64,000 bases of DNA, from assembly GCF_010723575.1 (NCBI RefSeq), contig NZ_BLKZ01000001.1, positions 3,968,001 to 4,032,000 on the forward strand, in the 5' to 3' direction. Source of the stretch: Mycobacterium bourgelatii. Lineage in GTDB: Bacteria > Actinomycetota > Actinomycetes > Mycobacteriales > Mycobacteriaceae. Of the stretch, positions 9,367 through 18,213 are shown one piece after another. The notes under the pieces were generated by a model. It did not search any database. It was not told where the DNA came from and saw nothing but the letters and a program-made list of their open reading frames with translations. The position numbers were made by a program, and so were the translations under genes. Every line of letters starts with the position of its first letter. The stretch's first letter is position 1.

Positions 9367-9449
9367 CATGCGTCACAAGAATTTCCGGTTTGCTTTGTGC
9401 CCGGCTTGTAGCGACAACGCTTGTCGCTCAGAGCTGGGCACAAAGCCAC
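9367..9449. repeat. Dispersed palindromic repeat, copy 1 (in a 354-base intergenic gap)
   Basis: Two 25-base arms, 9393-9417 and 9421-9445, pair at about 21 of 25 positions around a 3-base loop. The arms carry GTGCCCGGCTTGTAGCGACA and its complement. The left flank CATGCGTCACAAGAATTTCCGG and the right flank AAGCCACCC recur in copy 2 at 26757-26880. The rest of the gap (9328-9681) holds a doubled ATCCTTCAAG near 9528-9548 and the start signals of the gene at 9682. It lies upstream of both neighbouring genes, so a simple terminator role is unlikely. Confidence 0.72.
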
Positions 9450-9681
9450 CCGCTCGGATCTTGTGACTGATGTGACGGATGAGATCGCCGACCTGAGCCC
9501 GAACCACCCATGACCCGCACCCCAAGGATCCTTCAAGAATCCTTCAAGCGCTCGGAGACAGCCTGTGGACTGGCAACAACTAAGTAACGGTGCCAATCCA
9601 AATCCATCACGACGATCCAACTTTCACCGGTGGCTCAATTCCACCGATCCACACCTTTGGTCGTCGAAAGGGGGACACACC

Positions 9682-11628
9682 ATGACCGATATTGCGCACA
9701 AGCTGCCGACGACCACACGAGACGAACTGGCCGCGTTGAGCCCGCTACTCGACGCGCTGGCCGAGGTCGCGGTCGCGGGCGAGGTTCCGGGTCCCGACCT
9801 GCTGGCCAGCACCAGAGCCGCCTGGCAACAGCTGTTCTCGCTGGCGATCGACCCCAAGGACGGTGAGCCGTACTCGCGGTCCATTCTGCGGGCCAACGAT
9901 CGGGTCGAGATCATGCTTGCCCGCTGGCGTCCCGGACACAGCTGCGCCCCGCACGACCACGGCGGTGCCAGCGGCTTCGTCATCGCGGTCGACGGGAAGT
10001 TCCATGAACGCCGATTCCACTGGGAGAACACGCAACTGGTCGTCTCCGAGCACACCATGCGGCACGAAGGTGAACCCATTCCGATCTCGCGCGAGGACAT
10101 CCACGACATGGCGGCCGAAACGGCCGGTTTGACTCTGCACTTCTACAGCCCACCACCGGCCGGCATGCGAGTTTTCGACCTCGAGCGAGCCGAAGTGCTT
10201 GAACTCGTGGGCAACTACGGCGCCTGGATCCCCGAAGGGGAGCATGCCCGGATTCCCTTCGCCAAAATCGCGCCCAAGACGAAGCCCGAAACCCAAGGCA
10301 AACCCGTGATCTGGGTGGGTCACACCACTCACTATCGCGGCGGTTCGGCCGAATTCGCGGTGGCGGCAGCCACTATGGGCCGCGATCTCGCCGCCCAGCA
10401 CCCCGACGCCGAGGTGATCGTCGCCGGCGTGCATCGCAAGGCCGACTTCGAGGCCGAGCTCGGCCGGCTCGCGCGCTCGGGTCGAGCGATCAGCCAACTG
10501 CACCTGATCAGCCACTCGGGCATGTACGGCCCCATGTTCGGTTGCACGGACTGGCCCGAGCAGTTCTCGCCGCACGAGTGGCGCGCTATGACGATTCCGT
10601 TCGCTGCCGACGGGCGCGCCTACTTCCACGCCTGCCGCACGGCGCGCTGGTTTGCGCCCTTCTTCACCGAGGTATTCGGGGTACCCGCGTTCGGCAATTA
10701 CAACTACACGACCGTGTCGACTCGCAAAGACCGGTTTGCGTGGGCGGGTCGCCGCCCGACAACCCGTCCGAACCTGTACATGATCGCCACCCCCGGCAAG
10801 AAGTCTCATGGCCTGGCCGGCAGCGTCCGCAAGTACCTGGGCTGCGCCGCCGAACCGATGGTGGAAAGTCGGCCAGCCGCAACCCAACCGGAACGCTCCT
10901 ACGACCGGGTGGCCGAACTTTACGACCGCGCATACTCCGACATCCGCGTCCGCGAAGCCGAATGGCGGTGGCTGGCCGGTCGGGTGGCCGAGTTGCGTGC
11001 CGACCTCGGCCGGCCACTGCGTGTGCTGGAAATCGGTTGTGGCAATGGGGCTTTACTCCGCGCACTGGACGACCACGGCCACCTCGAGTTCGCCGTCGGC
11101 ATGGACAGCTCCGCCGGCATGCTCGCCCGGGCGCGCGGACACAGCCAAGACCGGGTGCGCCTGCGCTTCGTCAAGGTCAACGGCCCGCTGCTGGACGTAC
11201 CCGACGATCACGTCGATGTGGTCATCTCGTTCCTATCCTTCCGCTACCTGGATTGGGATCCGGTCATGGCCGAAATTCGGCGAGTCCTCGCCCCTGGCGG
11301 CAGGTTGTGGGTGGTCGACATGGTGCAGCAACCGGCGCGACTTCGCGAACTTCCCGTGCTTACCAGCTCGGCGGTCGCGCACCTGCGGACGCGACGGGCC
11401 AGGCCCGCTTTCGTCCGCGATCTGGCGGCCCTGACTCGGCACCCAGAATGGTCGAATATGCTGCAGCACAACCCGATCCGGGCCGAGCATGAATACCGCT
11501 GGTACTTCGCCAGCCGCTTCCCCGGCACAGACCTGCAGACATTGACGGCGACCATGTCGGCGCGGGTAGTGGCGTTTGATTCAGGACCAATGGCCAAGGG
11601 GCAGACCGCCCCACTCTCCTACCCGTGA
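9682..11628 (+). CDS. Three-domain fusion: cysteine-dioxygenase-like cupin, caspase-like domain, SAM methyltransferase
   Basis: This is a 648-residue cytoplasmic protein. Residues 1-175 look like a cysteine dioxygenase-type cupin: HDHGG gives His91 and His93, and LHFYSPP gives His153, the three-His iron site of that family. Residues about 205-375 form a domain with His278 in LISHSG and Cys318 in FHACRT, the spacing and context of a caspase-type His/Cys dyad; this assignment is visual. Residues about 405-648 are a class I methyltransferase with motif I VLEIGCGNGALL at 448-459. ATG 9682 follows AAAGGGGG. It overlaps the racemase-like gene by 4 bases, so both act together. I know of no described protein with this order. 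Substrate unknown; a cysteine-like amino acid or peptide is an inference. Confidence 0.8.
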   Translation: MTDIAHKLPTTTRDELAALSPLLDALAEVAVAGEVPGPDLLASTRAAWQQLFSLAIDPKDGEPYSRSILRANDRVEIMLARWRPGHSCAPHDHGGASGFVIAVDGKFHERRFHWENTQLVVSEHTMRHEGEPIPISREDIHDMAAETAGLTLHFYSPPPAGMRVFDLERAEVLELVGNYGAWIPEGEHARIPFAKIAPKTKPETQGKPVIWVGHTTHYRGGSAEFAVAAATMGRDLAAQHPDAEVIVAGVHRKADFEAELGRLARSGRAISQLHLISHSGMYGPMFGCTDWPEQFSPHEWRAMTIPFAADGRAYFHACRTARWFAPFFTEVFGVPAFGNYNYTTVSTRKDRFAWAGRRPTTRPNLYMIATPGKKSHGLAGSVRKYLGCAAEPMVESRPAATQPERSYDRVAELYDRAYSDIRVREAEWRWLAGRVAELRADLGRPLRVLEIGCGNGALLRALDDHGHLEFAVGMDSSAGMLARARGHSQDRVRLRFVKVNGPLLDVPDDHVDVVISFLSFRYLDWDPVMAEIRRVLAPGGRLWVVDMVQQPARLRELPVLTSSAVAHLRTRRARPAFVRDLAALTRHPEWSNMLQHNPIRAEHEYRWYFASRFPGTDLQTLTATMSARVVAFDSGPMAKGQTAPLSYP

Positions 11629-12440
11629 TGCCCATGCACGCGAATTCCTGCCTGGGCATTGTCGACTGGGGCATCGGCGGCTTGGGCTTGGTCAAGAACT
11701 TGGACAGGTTGGCTCCCGGACTTCCGATCTTGTACTGGTCGGACGCCGGGGCCACCCCGTACGGCCGGATGACCGCCGACGAGCTGACCGATCGATTGAT
11801 GACGGTCGTCAGCGCCCTCACCGAGCGTGGGGCCACCGAGGTGGTACTGGCGTGCAACGCGGCCAGCACCGTCGTCGAACGGTTGGGCGCCGCCCCAATT
11901 CCGGTCGAGGGGATCATCACCCACGGGTTGGCCTCCGTCTCAGAAGACCTCGCGTCGATCGGTGTGGTGGGCGGGCACCGCACCATCGACGCGGGCCACT
12001 ACCGGCGCGGGCTCGCCAGACCTGGCCGAAGGGTGCTGTCCCGGGTGGCTCAACCCCTATCCGCGCACATCGAGGCCGGCCGCACCGGCTCGCCGCGGTT
12101 CTTCGCCGACCTGGCAGCGATCCTCGCCCCGCTGCACGACGTGGAAGCGCTGGTGCTGGCCTGCACGCACTACCCTGCCGCGAGCGCTTGGTTCGCGGCG
12201 GCGCTGCCGAGCGCCATTTTGATCGACCCGGCCGAACGGATGGCGGCCGCCATTGCCGAGCGGCATCCTGAGGCCCGCGCGACGGGCCGGCAGCGGTTAG
12301 CCGAGCGCAAGTTCTTCACCACCGGCGATGTCGAAGCGATGCGGCGCGGGGCTTTCCACGCCTGGGGCACCGTGTTACCAGCCCATGCGGACCAGGTGCT
12401 CCGCGAGCGCCGGGTTGGTCGACCGCGCCTGACCGCATAG
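11625..12440 (+). CDS. Aspartate/glutamate racemase-like protein
   Basis: This is a 271-residue protein of the Asp/Glu racemase superfamily, closest in motifs to MurI. Both catalytic cysteines are kept: LACNAAST (Cys76, counting from ATG 11628) and LACTHYP (Cys179). The N-terminal FDSGVGGL of MurI reads VDWGIGGLG, keeping Asp13. YWSDAGATPYG matches the MurI DTARVPYG region only loosely, so the amino acid may not be glutamate. GTG 11625 or ATG 11628 overlaps the preceding stop. Its coupling to the dioxygenase/methyltransferase fusion argues against a cell-wall MurI and for a dedicated pathway. Confidence 0.85.
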   Translation: MMPMHANSCLGIVDWGIGGLGLVKNLDRLAPGLPILYWSDAGATPYGRMTADELTDRLMTVVSALTERGATEVVLACNAASTVVERLGAAPIPVEGIITHGLASVSEDLASIGVVGGHRTIDAGHYRRGLARPGRRVLSRVAQPLSAHIEAGRTGSPRFFADLAAILAPLHDVEALVLACTHYPAASAWFAAALPSAILIDPAERMAAAIAERHPEARATGRQRLAERKFFTTGDVEAMRRGAFHAWGTVLPAHADQVLRERRVGRPRLTA

Positions 12441-12445
12441 GGACA

Positions 12446-13939
12446 TCAGATTGCTTTGCGCCACACCTCGAGCGCCTGTGCCGCCGACGAAGCGAGCGGC
12501 TGGGAAGTGTCAATTCGGAACGCCTGGTCCCACCCGCTCGGCCGAGCCGCCAACGCCGCGGCGATCTCGGGAGTCGCGTCGGAGTTGCCCGCCGGCCGAG
12601 TCACTATCCTGTCGGCGGTCATCTCGATCCCCGCCGCACACCTGATTTCGACCGGCTGAGAATGTGTTTCGGCAGCGATACGCCGCGCTTCTGCACGCCA
12701 GTGCGGGTGTCGCCAGGTGCCGTCGAGGATCACTGAGCGGCCGTGGTCCAAACACACGCGAGCCCGGCGCAGCACGATCTCGTAGACCGTCGCGACATTG
12801 TCGGGACTGTACAGTCCCGAGTCCAGCACACCTGGATCGCCGCTGATGACGCCCGACTCCAGCAATTCCCGACGTACGTCGTCGGTCGAAATAACATGCG
12901 CTCCAACCTGTTCAGCAAGTGCACGCGCCACGGTCGACTTGCCGGTGCCCGGATTCCCCCCGACCAACGCCAACCGCACGGCGCCGTCCTGCAAGTGCTC
13001 GGTCGCGAGGCTGAGATGCCGCACCGCGTCCGCCGCCGCGGCCGACGCACCCTGCGTCACCCGCACACACTCGACCTTCGCCCGCACCACAGCGCGATAG
13101 GCGATGTAGAAGTGCCACAACGACGGGGTCGACTCGTCCCCCGAGTGCGCAATGTAGCGCTCCATGAAGTAGTCACCAAGATCCTTGCGGCCCAGGAACT
13201 CCAGATCCATCGCGAGGAACGCGGCGTCATCGATCCGATCGACGTAACGCAGTTGGTCGTCGAACTCCATGCAGTCCAACAAGGCCGGTTCGCCGTCAAC
13301 GACAAAAATGTCGTCCGCGAGCAGGTCACCGTGACCGTCGACGACGCACCCCTCTTCTATCCGGTGCGCGAACAGATGCGCACGACCCGAAATGTATTCG
13401 GTCGCAAGACGCTCAATCCGGTCTACCGATTCCTCGGTGACCCCCGGGATCGTTCCCGCGTACTGATGAAGTTCCCACAGGTTGTCTCGCCAACGTTTAC
13501 CGACTGTGCCGGCCTCGCCCTGAGCGTCGATTGACTCGCCGCGCAAGGCATGCCGGTGAAAATCGGCCAGCACTTCGGCAACGCGGTCCAGCGCCCCCTG
13601 GACGTTCTCCCCGCGGTTGACCATGGACGCCAGGCGGTCCTCGTCGCGATAGCGGCGCATCACAACGATCGGCTCCGCGGGACCTCCGGTCGGGTCGGTG
13701 AGTTCGGCGACGCCAAGATAACTGTCGGGTGACAACCGGCTGTTCAACTCGACTTCGCGTCGGCACGCCCGCTCGCGCTGGGCCGCAGTGCGGAAGTCAA
13801 CGAAGTCCGTGAGCACAGGCTTTTTCACCTTGTACGCTCGGTCGCCGGCGAACACCACCATCGCCGTGTGGGTTTCCCGCGCATCGAAGTAGGGCACGGC
13901 GGCCGTCGCCGTTGACACGCCAGGCGTGTCGGCGGTCAT
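12446..13939 (-). CDS. Aminoglycoside-phosphotransferase-like / AAA ATPase fusion (Rv2004c-like)
   Basis: This is a 497-residue two-domain protein. The N-terminal part is a phosphotransferase-like kinase: residues 203-210 read HGDLLADD (the Brenner-type loop) and LLDCMEFDD gives the metal-binding Asp. The C-terminal part is a small P-loop kinase domain, GGNPGTGKST at 327-336. I chose ATG 13939, preceded by GGAGGTGACG; the frame is open further up. Length and layout match Rv2004c (about 498 residues), a DosR-regulon protein of unknown substrate. It lies 67 bases after pfkB and is probably in the same transcript. It is convergent with the racemase-like gene. Confidence 0.88.
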   Translation of the reverse strand: MTADTPGVSTATAAVPYFDARETHTAMVVFAGDRAYKVKKPVLTDFVDFRTAAQRERACRREVELNSRLSPDSYLGVAELTDPTGGPAEPIVVMRRYRDEDRLASMVNRGENVQGALDRVAEVLADFHRHALRGESIDAQGEAGTVGKRWRDNLWELHQYAGTIPGVTEESVDRIERLATEYISGRAHLFAHRIEEGCVVDGHGDLLADDIFVVDGEPALLDCMEFDDQLRYVDRIDDAAFLAMDLEFLGRKDLGDYFMERYIAHSGDESTPSLWHFYIAYRAVVRAKVECVRVTQGASAAAADAVRHLSLATEHLQDGAVRLALVGGNPGTGKSTVARALAEQVGAHVISTDDVRRELLESGVISGDPGVLDSGLYSPDNVATVYEIVLRRARVCLDHGRSVILDGTWRHPHWRAEARRIAAETHSQPVEIRCAAGIEMTADRIVTRPAGNSDATPEIAAALAARPSGWDQAFRIDTSQPLASSAAQALEVWRKAI

Positions 13940-14006
13940 CGTCACCTCCATGGTCTCCATCCTGGCCGGGGCGCCTACCTGACAAAGCGGCCGAAGGACC
14001 ACACGT

Positions 14007-15023
14007 CTAGTGGCCGAAAGTCCCAACGTCTTCCAACGCGCCGGCCGAGGCATCGGCAATCTGAATCGGTTCGGCAACCTTCTCGAACAGCGTCTCCACG
14101 TCCTCGCGCTCGCAGGCAGCCGTCCCAGGCGTCATCAGCATGGCCGCGCCCGCCGCGATTCCCAGACGCACCGCTTCGACAAACGACCAGCCGCGACTCA
14201 GACCCACTGTAATGGCTGCGACCATCGCGTCGCCCGCCCCGACGCCGCTCCCCGGTGGCATGGGGACCGCCGCGAAGCGGTGACTCTCATCGCGGGTCAC
14301 CAGCAGCGCCCCTTGATCAGCCAGGGACACCACCACGACCTCGGTGCGGCCCGTTTCGATCAGCTCATGTGCTGCGGCCAACAGCTCAGGCTCGGTAGCC
14401 AATTCGCGTCCGACGCATTCCCTCAGTTCGCGCGCACTCGCCTTGAGCAGAAAGACCCCAGAAGAAGTTTGCTGCAAGGCTTCGCGAGAGGTGTCCAAGA
14501 TCAGCCGCGCACCCACCTGTCCGCAGATGTCGGCCACCCGCTGATAGATGTCGGCAGGCACCCCGGGAGGCAGGCTTCCGCTGGCCACGACGAATTCCGC
14601 TGACGATGCTGCCTTCCGAAGCCGGTCCAGGCATTCTGTCTGTTCCGCCACGGTCAGGTGAGGACCCGGTAGCACGAATCGATACTGTTCGCCGGTGCTG
14701 GTTTCGTTGACGGTGAAGCTCTCTCGCGTCGACCCAGCGATGGGAACCTCGTCGTAAGGCACCCCGGCCGCCCGCAGCATCCGGGTGATCAGACCGCCGG
14801 CCGGTTGGCCAACGGCGAAGACCGCCAACACCGGCGCACCGAGGACGTGGGCGATCCGCGCGACGTTGATGCCGCCGCCGCCCGGATCGTAGCGGGGGGA
14901 TTCGCAGCGCAATTTCCGCGTCGGGCGCACGACGTCGACGTTCGAGGTGATGTCGAGCGCTGGATTCATGGTCAAGGTGACGATCCGCGCCCGGTCAGCC
15001 TGACCGGCGACTGACTGCTCCAT
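14007..15023 (-). CDS. pfkB: PfkB-family sugar kinase (Rv2029c-like)
   Basis: This is a ribokinase-fold kinase of 338 residues, likely an ATP-dependent 1-phosphofructokinase or 6-phosphofructokinase II. NMNPALD at about 18-24 fits the 1-phosphofructokinase/tagatose-kinase branch. GGGGINVARIAHVLG at 48-62 is PfkB signature 1, and GSGVGAGDAM with catalytic Asp265 is signature 2. ATG 15023 gives almost the length of M. tuberculosis PfkB (339). A DosR-box-like palindrome lies 76 bases upstream, in keeping with the known hypoxic induction of pfkB there. It is divergent from the PPOX gene and first in a unit with the Rv2004c-like gene. Confidence 0.9.
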   Translation of the reverse strand: MEQSVAGQADRARIVTLTMNPALDITSNVDVVRPTRKLRCESPRYDPGGGGINVARIAHVLGAPVLAVFAVGQPAGGLITRMLRAAGVPYDEVPIAGSTRESFTVNETSTGEQYRFVLPGPHLTVAEQTECLDRLRKAASSAEFVVASGSLPPGVPADIYQRVADICGQVGARLILDTSREALQQTSSGVFLLKASARELRECVGRELATEPELLAAAHELIETGRTEVVVVSLADQGALLVTRDESHRFAAVPMPPGSGVGAGDAMVAAITVGLSRGWSFVEAVRLGIAAGAAMLMTPGTAACEREDVETLFEKVAEPIQIADASAGALEDVGTFGH

Positions 15024-15098
15024 GTGCTCGCTCCCGAAAGTTTGCGCGTGTGGACCTGTGGACCAGTTCATCCGATCAGCCAGCCGCGGGGCAACAAT

Positions 15099-15114
15099 AG
15101 GGACCGAAGTCCCC
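15099..15114. promoter_or_regulatory. DosR-box-like palindrome between pfkB and PPOX gene
   Basis: The bases AGGGACCGAAGTCCCC contain GGGACCGAAGTCCC, which agrees at 12 of 14 core positions with the published DosR consensus (GGGACTWWAGTCCC). It is placed to serve pfkB (start 76 bases away) and the divergent PPOX gene. Confidence 0.75.
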
Positions 15115-15164
15115 GGACTAAGAGCCCGTGGTCCGCTAGGCCACGACGTTGGTCCTTCGAAGAC

Positions 15165-15178
15165 GGGACTTTTGGCAC
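15165..15178. promoter_or_regulatory. Second, weaker DosR-box-like site
   Basis: GGGACTTTTGGCAC keeps the left half GGGACTTT of the DosR core and two or three bases of the right half. It lies 84 bases upstream of the PPOX start and 51 bases from the better box. Paired boxes are common at DosR promoters. Confidence 0.5.
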
Positions 15179-15261
15179 GGCCCCTTGCGCGGCCACGTTG
15201 GTTAGCGTCATTGTCATGCGCATCGGGCTGCACAGCAGGCGCGATGACGATGAGAGGGGTA

Positions 15262-15699
15262 ATGATGTCCGCAGACGATGACGGGGTCACCATCCTGTCC
15301 GAGCGCGAATGCTGGGATTTGCTCAAGTCCGTGCCCCTGGGACGGTTGATCACCAGCGTCAACGACCGGCCCGACGTCTTCCCGGTGAACTTCGTCGTTC
15401 AGCGCAAGAGCGTGTTGTTCCGTACCGCGCAGGGCGCCAAGTTGGTTTCCGCCGCGATGAACAAGAACGTCGTATTCGAAGCCGACGACCACAACGCCTC
15501 TGAGGCGTGGAGCGTGATCATCAGGGGCAGGGCCCGGTCGCTGCGGTCCGACGAGGAGATCGAAGACGCCGAAAGTGCCCACCTGCAGTCGTGGACGGAC
15601 AGCGAGAAGCCGCACTATGTCCGCATCTTGCCCGATTTGGTCACCGGCCGCCGATTTCAGTTGGGCGCCTCCCAGCGGGGACAGTCGGTTCCCACCTAA
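15262..15699 (+). CDS. Pyridoxamine 5'-phosphate oxidase-like protein (Rv3129-like)
   Basis: This is a 145-residue split-barrel flavin/F420-binding-fold protein. LLKSVPLGRLITSVNDRPDVFPVN is the typical opening strand pair, followed by SVLFRTAQGAKL and WSVIIRGRARSL. ATG 15262 (or 15265) follows AGAGGGG; an upstream ATG at 15244 is also in frame. It resembles the small DosR-induced proteins of M. tuberculosis such as Rv3129, and two DosR-box-like sites lie upstream. Cofactor and substrate are unknown. The end overlaps the convergent hydrogenase protease gene by 4 bases. Confidence 0.85.
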   Translation: MMSADDDGVTILSERECWDLLKSVPLGRLITSVNDRPDVFPVNFVVQRKSVLFRTAQGAKLVSAAMNKNVVFEADDHNASEAWSVIIRGRARSLRSDEEIEDAESAHLQSWTDSEKPHYVRILPDLVTGRRFQLGASQRGQSVPT

Positions 15700-16169
15700 C
15701 CGGGTGACGCCACGGGCCGCGTGATTTCCTCCACGGCCATGCGGACCACTTCGGGCACCGCGGCCGCGACCTGATCCGTCAGTCCGGGCCCGTGGCCGGT
15801 GTCGACCGCGTCGACGGTGAACACCACCAGCGCATCGGGCGCTCGACCGAGCGCCTGAGCTAGTGCGTGCGCGCCGACGATATCGACAGCGTGCGAGCTC
15901 AAGCCACGGGAGGCGGCTATGTCGCCCAATGCGCAGCGACGTACGCGGCCCGCGGTTGCGGGCGTCGCGATCGCGGCGTCGATCACCAGGGCCAACCGCG
16001 CACCCGACCAGTGCTCGACCAAACTCATCGGATCCGTGATGTCGGTCAGCACGTGAACATCGGGCAGCACCAAGGTTTTTAGCGCGGCCTTTAACGCGGT
16101 AGCCGCGGCAACGCCAACGCCGTCGTCGCGCCGGTACCGATTGCCGAGACCGATCACAACGGTCGTCAT
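15696..16169 (-). CDS. [NiFe] hydrogenase maturation protease
   Basis: This is a 157-residue endopeptidase of the HycI/HybD (M52) family. It clips the C-terminal tail of the large subunit once nickel is in place. VIGLGNRYRRDDGVG at the start carries the metal-binding Asp (RRDDGVG), LVIDAAIA gives the second acidic site, and SSHAVDIVGAHAL gives the His. It is the last gene of the hydrogenase operon and its ATG overlaps the stop of hyhL. No HypA-F accessory genes are in the window, so they must lie elsewhere. Confidence 0.92.
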   Translation of the reverse strand: MTTVVIGLGNRYRRDDGVGVAAATALKAALKTLVLPDVHVLTDITDPMSLVEHWSGARLALVIDAAIATPATAGRVRRCALGDIAASRGLSSHAVDIVGAHALAQALGRAPDALVVFTVDAVDTGHGPGLTDQVAAAVPEVVRMAVEEITRPVASPG

Positions 16170-17458
16170 CGCCCCTCAACCGTCACCGTCAAGAAGTGCG
16201 CCGCACACGAAATGCACGGGTCATAGTTGCGAATCGCGTGTTCACACAGCTTAGTCAGGTCGTCGTCGGAGAGATCGAGATTTCCGGAAACCACCCGCGC
16301 CAGATCGGCCTCGATCGCCGCCTGGTTCTGCGAGGTGGGCGGGACGATCGTCGCCGCGGAAACCAGCCCGTCCTGGTCGATGCGGTATCGGTGATACAGC
16401 AAGCCCCGGGGCGCCTCACTGACCCCGTGTCCCACCCCCGCGCGAGCGGGAACATCGACGAACGACCGTGCGGGTCGCTGGTATTCGGCGATGATCCGCA
16501 GTGCCTCTTCGATCGCATAGACGACTTCGACGGCCCGGACAATGATGCTGCGGAACGGATTTCGACAGCTCGATCCAAGCCCAGCACGAGCCGCAGCCTC
16601 CGCCGCAATCGGCGACAGCGCCGACGAATTCAACGTGAACCGCGCCAGCGGACCGGTTAGATATCGGTTGCCGTCCAGTGTTGCGTGCAGGGCGGTGGAG
16701 TGCGACACGTGCGACTCCACGACGTGGTCGGTGAAATCGGATACGGCAAACGGCGCGCCGGCACTGCGCGCGATCACACCGTTCTCGATCGGATAGCGGT
16801 CGCCCTGGCTCAGCGCCAGCATCTCGTGGTCGAATTCGAAATCGGGGAACTCGAAGCCGGCCACCCACTCGACGGTGGCCAGTGCATCGTCCAATGCCCG
16901 ACGCAGTTGTTCGGCGATCTGGCGGAACTCCGAACGCGTTGGCACCGAATAGAATCCGCCCACCCGCACATTGATCGGGTGTATCGCACGCCCACCGACG
17001 AACTCCATCAGCTGGTTGCCCACCTTTTTCAGCGACAACCCGCGTTCGACCGCTTCCCGGTGGTCACCGGCCATGCCGATGATGTCGGGGTGGCCAAGGA
17101 AGTCGGGCGCGTGGAGCAGGTAGATGTGCAGGACATGACTGTGGATCCATTCGCCGCAGTACAGCAACCGCCGCAGCGCAACGATGTCCGCGTCGATCTC
17201 GACGCCGCAGGCGTCCTCGATCGCGTTGCACGCACTGATCTGATAGGCGACCGGGCAGATTCCGCAGATTCGCGCCGTCAGGTCGGGCGGCTCGGTATGG
17301 GCGCGTCCGCGCAGAAAAGCCTCGAAGAAGCGCGGCGGCTCATAGATGTTGAGCTCGACCCGTTCCAGCGTTCCGTCCTTCAGCGCGACATGCAGCGCCC
17401 CTTCACCTTCCACGCGCGTCAGCGTCTTGACGCTGAGCGTGCGGTTAGGCGGCGTCAC
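16166..17458 (-). CDS. hyhL: Group 3b [NiFe] hydrogenase large subunit
   Basis: This is the 430-residue catalytic subunit that would hold the Ni-Fe(CN)2CO site. L1 motif RICGICP gives Cys65 and Cys68; L2 motif DPCISCAAH gives Cys415 and Cys418. Only nine residues follow His421 (FLTVTVEGR), the expected tail for removal by the neighbouring protease. The motifs and the partner genes (small subunit, diaphorase, Fe-S protein) fit the bidirectional NAD(P)-linked soluble group 3b, like M. smegmatis Hyd3, which evolves H2 in hypoxia. GTG 17458 overlaps the stop of hyhS by 4 bases. Confidence 0.94.
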   Translation of the reverse strand: MTPPNRTLSVKTLTRVEGEGALHVALKDGTLERVELNIYEPPRFFEAFLRGRAHTEPPDLTARICGICPVAYQISACNAIEDACGVEIDADIVALRRLLYCGEWIHSHVLHIYLLHAPDFLGHPDIIGMAGDHREAVERGLSLKKVGNQLMEFVGGRAIHPINVRVGGFYSVPTRSEFRQIAEQLRRALDDALATVEWVAGFEFPDFEFDHEMLALSQGDRYPIENGVIARSAGAPFAVSDFTDHVVESHVSHSTALHATLDGNRYLTGPLARFTLNSSALSPIAAEAAARAGLGSSCRNPFRSIIVRAVEVVYAIEEALRIIAEYQRPARSFVDVPARAGVGHGVSEAPRGLLYHRYRIDQDGLVSAATIVPPTSQNQAAIEADLARVVSGNLDLSDDDLTKLCEHAIRNYDPCISCAAHFLTVTVEGR

Positions 17459-18213
17459 TGCTGGCTCCGCTCGGCGGCGAAACTGGCGACGTTGAACGTG
17501 GAGAACACCCGATCGACCTCGGCGTCGGACATCCCGTCGCGCCGCAACAGTGGGATCAGCGTGGCGGTTCTCGGTGCGGCGGACGGGCCGAAGCATCCGA
17601 AGCAACCGCGATTATGCCTGGGGCACAACGCACCACAGCCGGCGTGGGTGACCGGACCAAGGCACGGGGTGCCGTCCGAGACGACCAGACACGTCACACC
17701 GCGCATCTTGCATTCGGTACATACGGTCTTGGCCGGCAGCTTTGGTTTGCGCCCGATCAGCAGGGCAGCGAGGGTATCAAGCAGCTGCCCGCGGTCAATC
17801 GGACAGCCATGTAACTGGTAGTCCACCTTGACGTGCGCCGCCGCCGGCGTGGACGTCGCCAGCGTGTCGATGTACTCCGGGTGGGCGTACACGACCGAGG
17901 TGAACTCCGCGACGTCGGCGAAGTTCCGCAGTGCCTGCACTCCGCCGGCCGTCGCGCACGCGCCAATGGTGACCAGCACCTTGGACTGTTCCCGGATCTC
18001 CCGGATGCGTTGTTCGTCATGCGCGGTGGTGACCGAGCCCTCGACCAGCGAGACGTCGTAGGGCCCGTCAACCACCGCGCTGGACGCCTCCGCGAAGTTG
18101 GCGATCTTGACTTGGCTTGCGATCGTGAGCAATTCGTCCTCGCAGTCGAGCAGCGTCAACTGGCAACCGTCGCAGGAGGCAAATTTCCACACTGCCAACG
18201 AGGGTGGGCTCAT
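17455..18213 (-). CDS. hyhS: Group 3b [NiFe] hydrogenase small subunit
   Basis: This is a 252-residue Fe-S electron-transfer subunit of the hydrogenase. CDGC (Cys14, Cys17), GACATAGG, HGCPID and a Cys-rich end (VCTECKMRGVTC, GCGALCP, RGCFGCFGP) supply ligands for three clusters. There is no twin-arginine signal, so the enzyme is cytoplasmic. The start at 18213 follows directly on the hyhG stop, with no gap. It passes electrons between the Ni-Fe site and the diaphorase HyhG/HyhB. Confidence 0.94.
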   Translation of the reverse strand: MSPPSLAVWKFASCDGCQLTLLDCEDELLTIASQVKIANFAEASSAVVDGPYDVSLVEGSVTTAHDEQRIREIREQSKVLVTIGACATAGGVQALRNFADVAEFTSVVYAHPEYIDTLATSTPAAAHVKVDYQLHGCPIDRGQLLDTLAALLIGRKPKLPAKTVCTECKMRGVTCLVVSDGTPCLGPVTHAGCGALCPRHNRGCFGCFGPSAAPRTATLIPLLRRDGMSDAEVDRVFSTFNVASFAAERSQQ

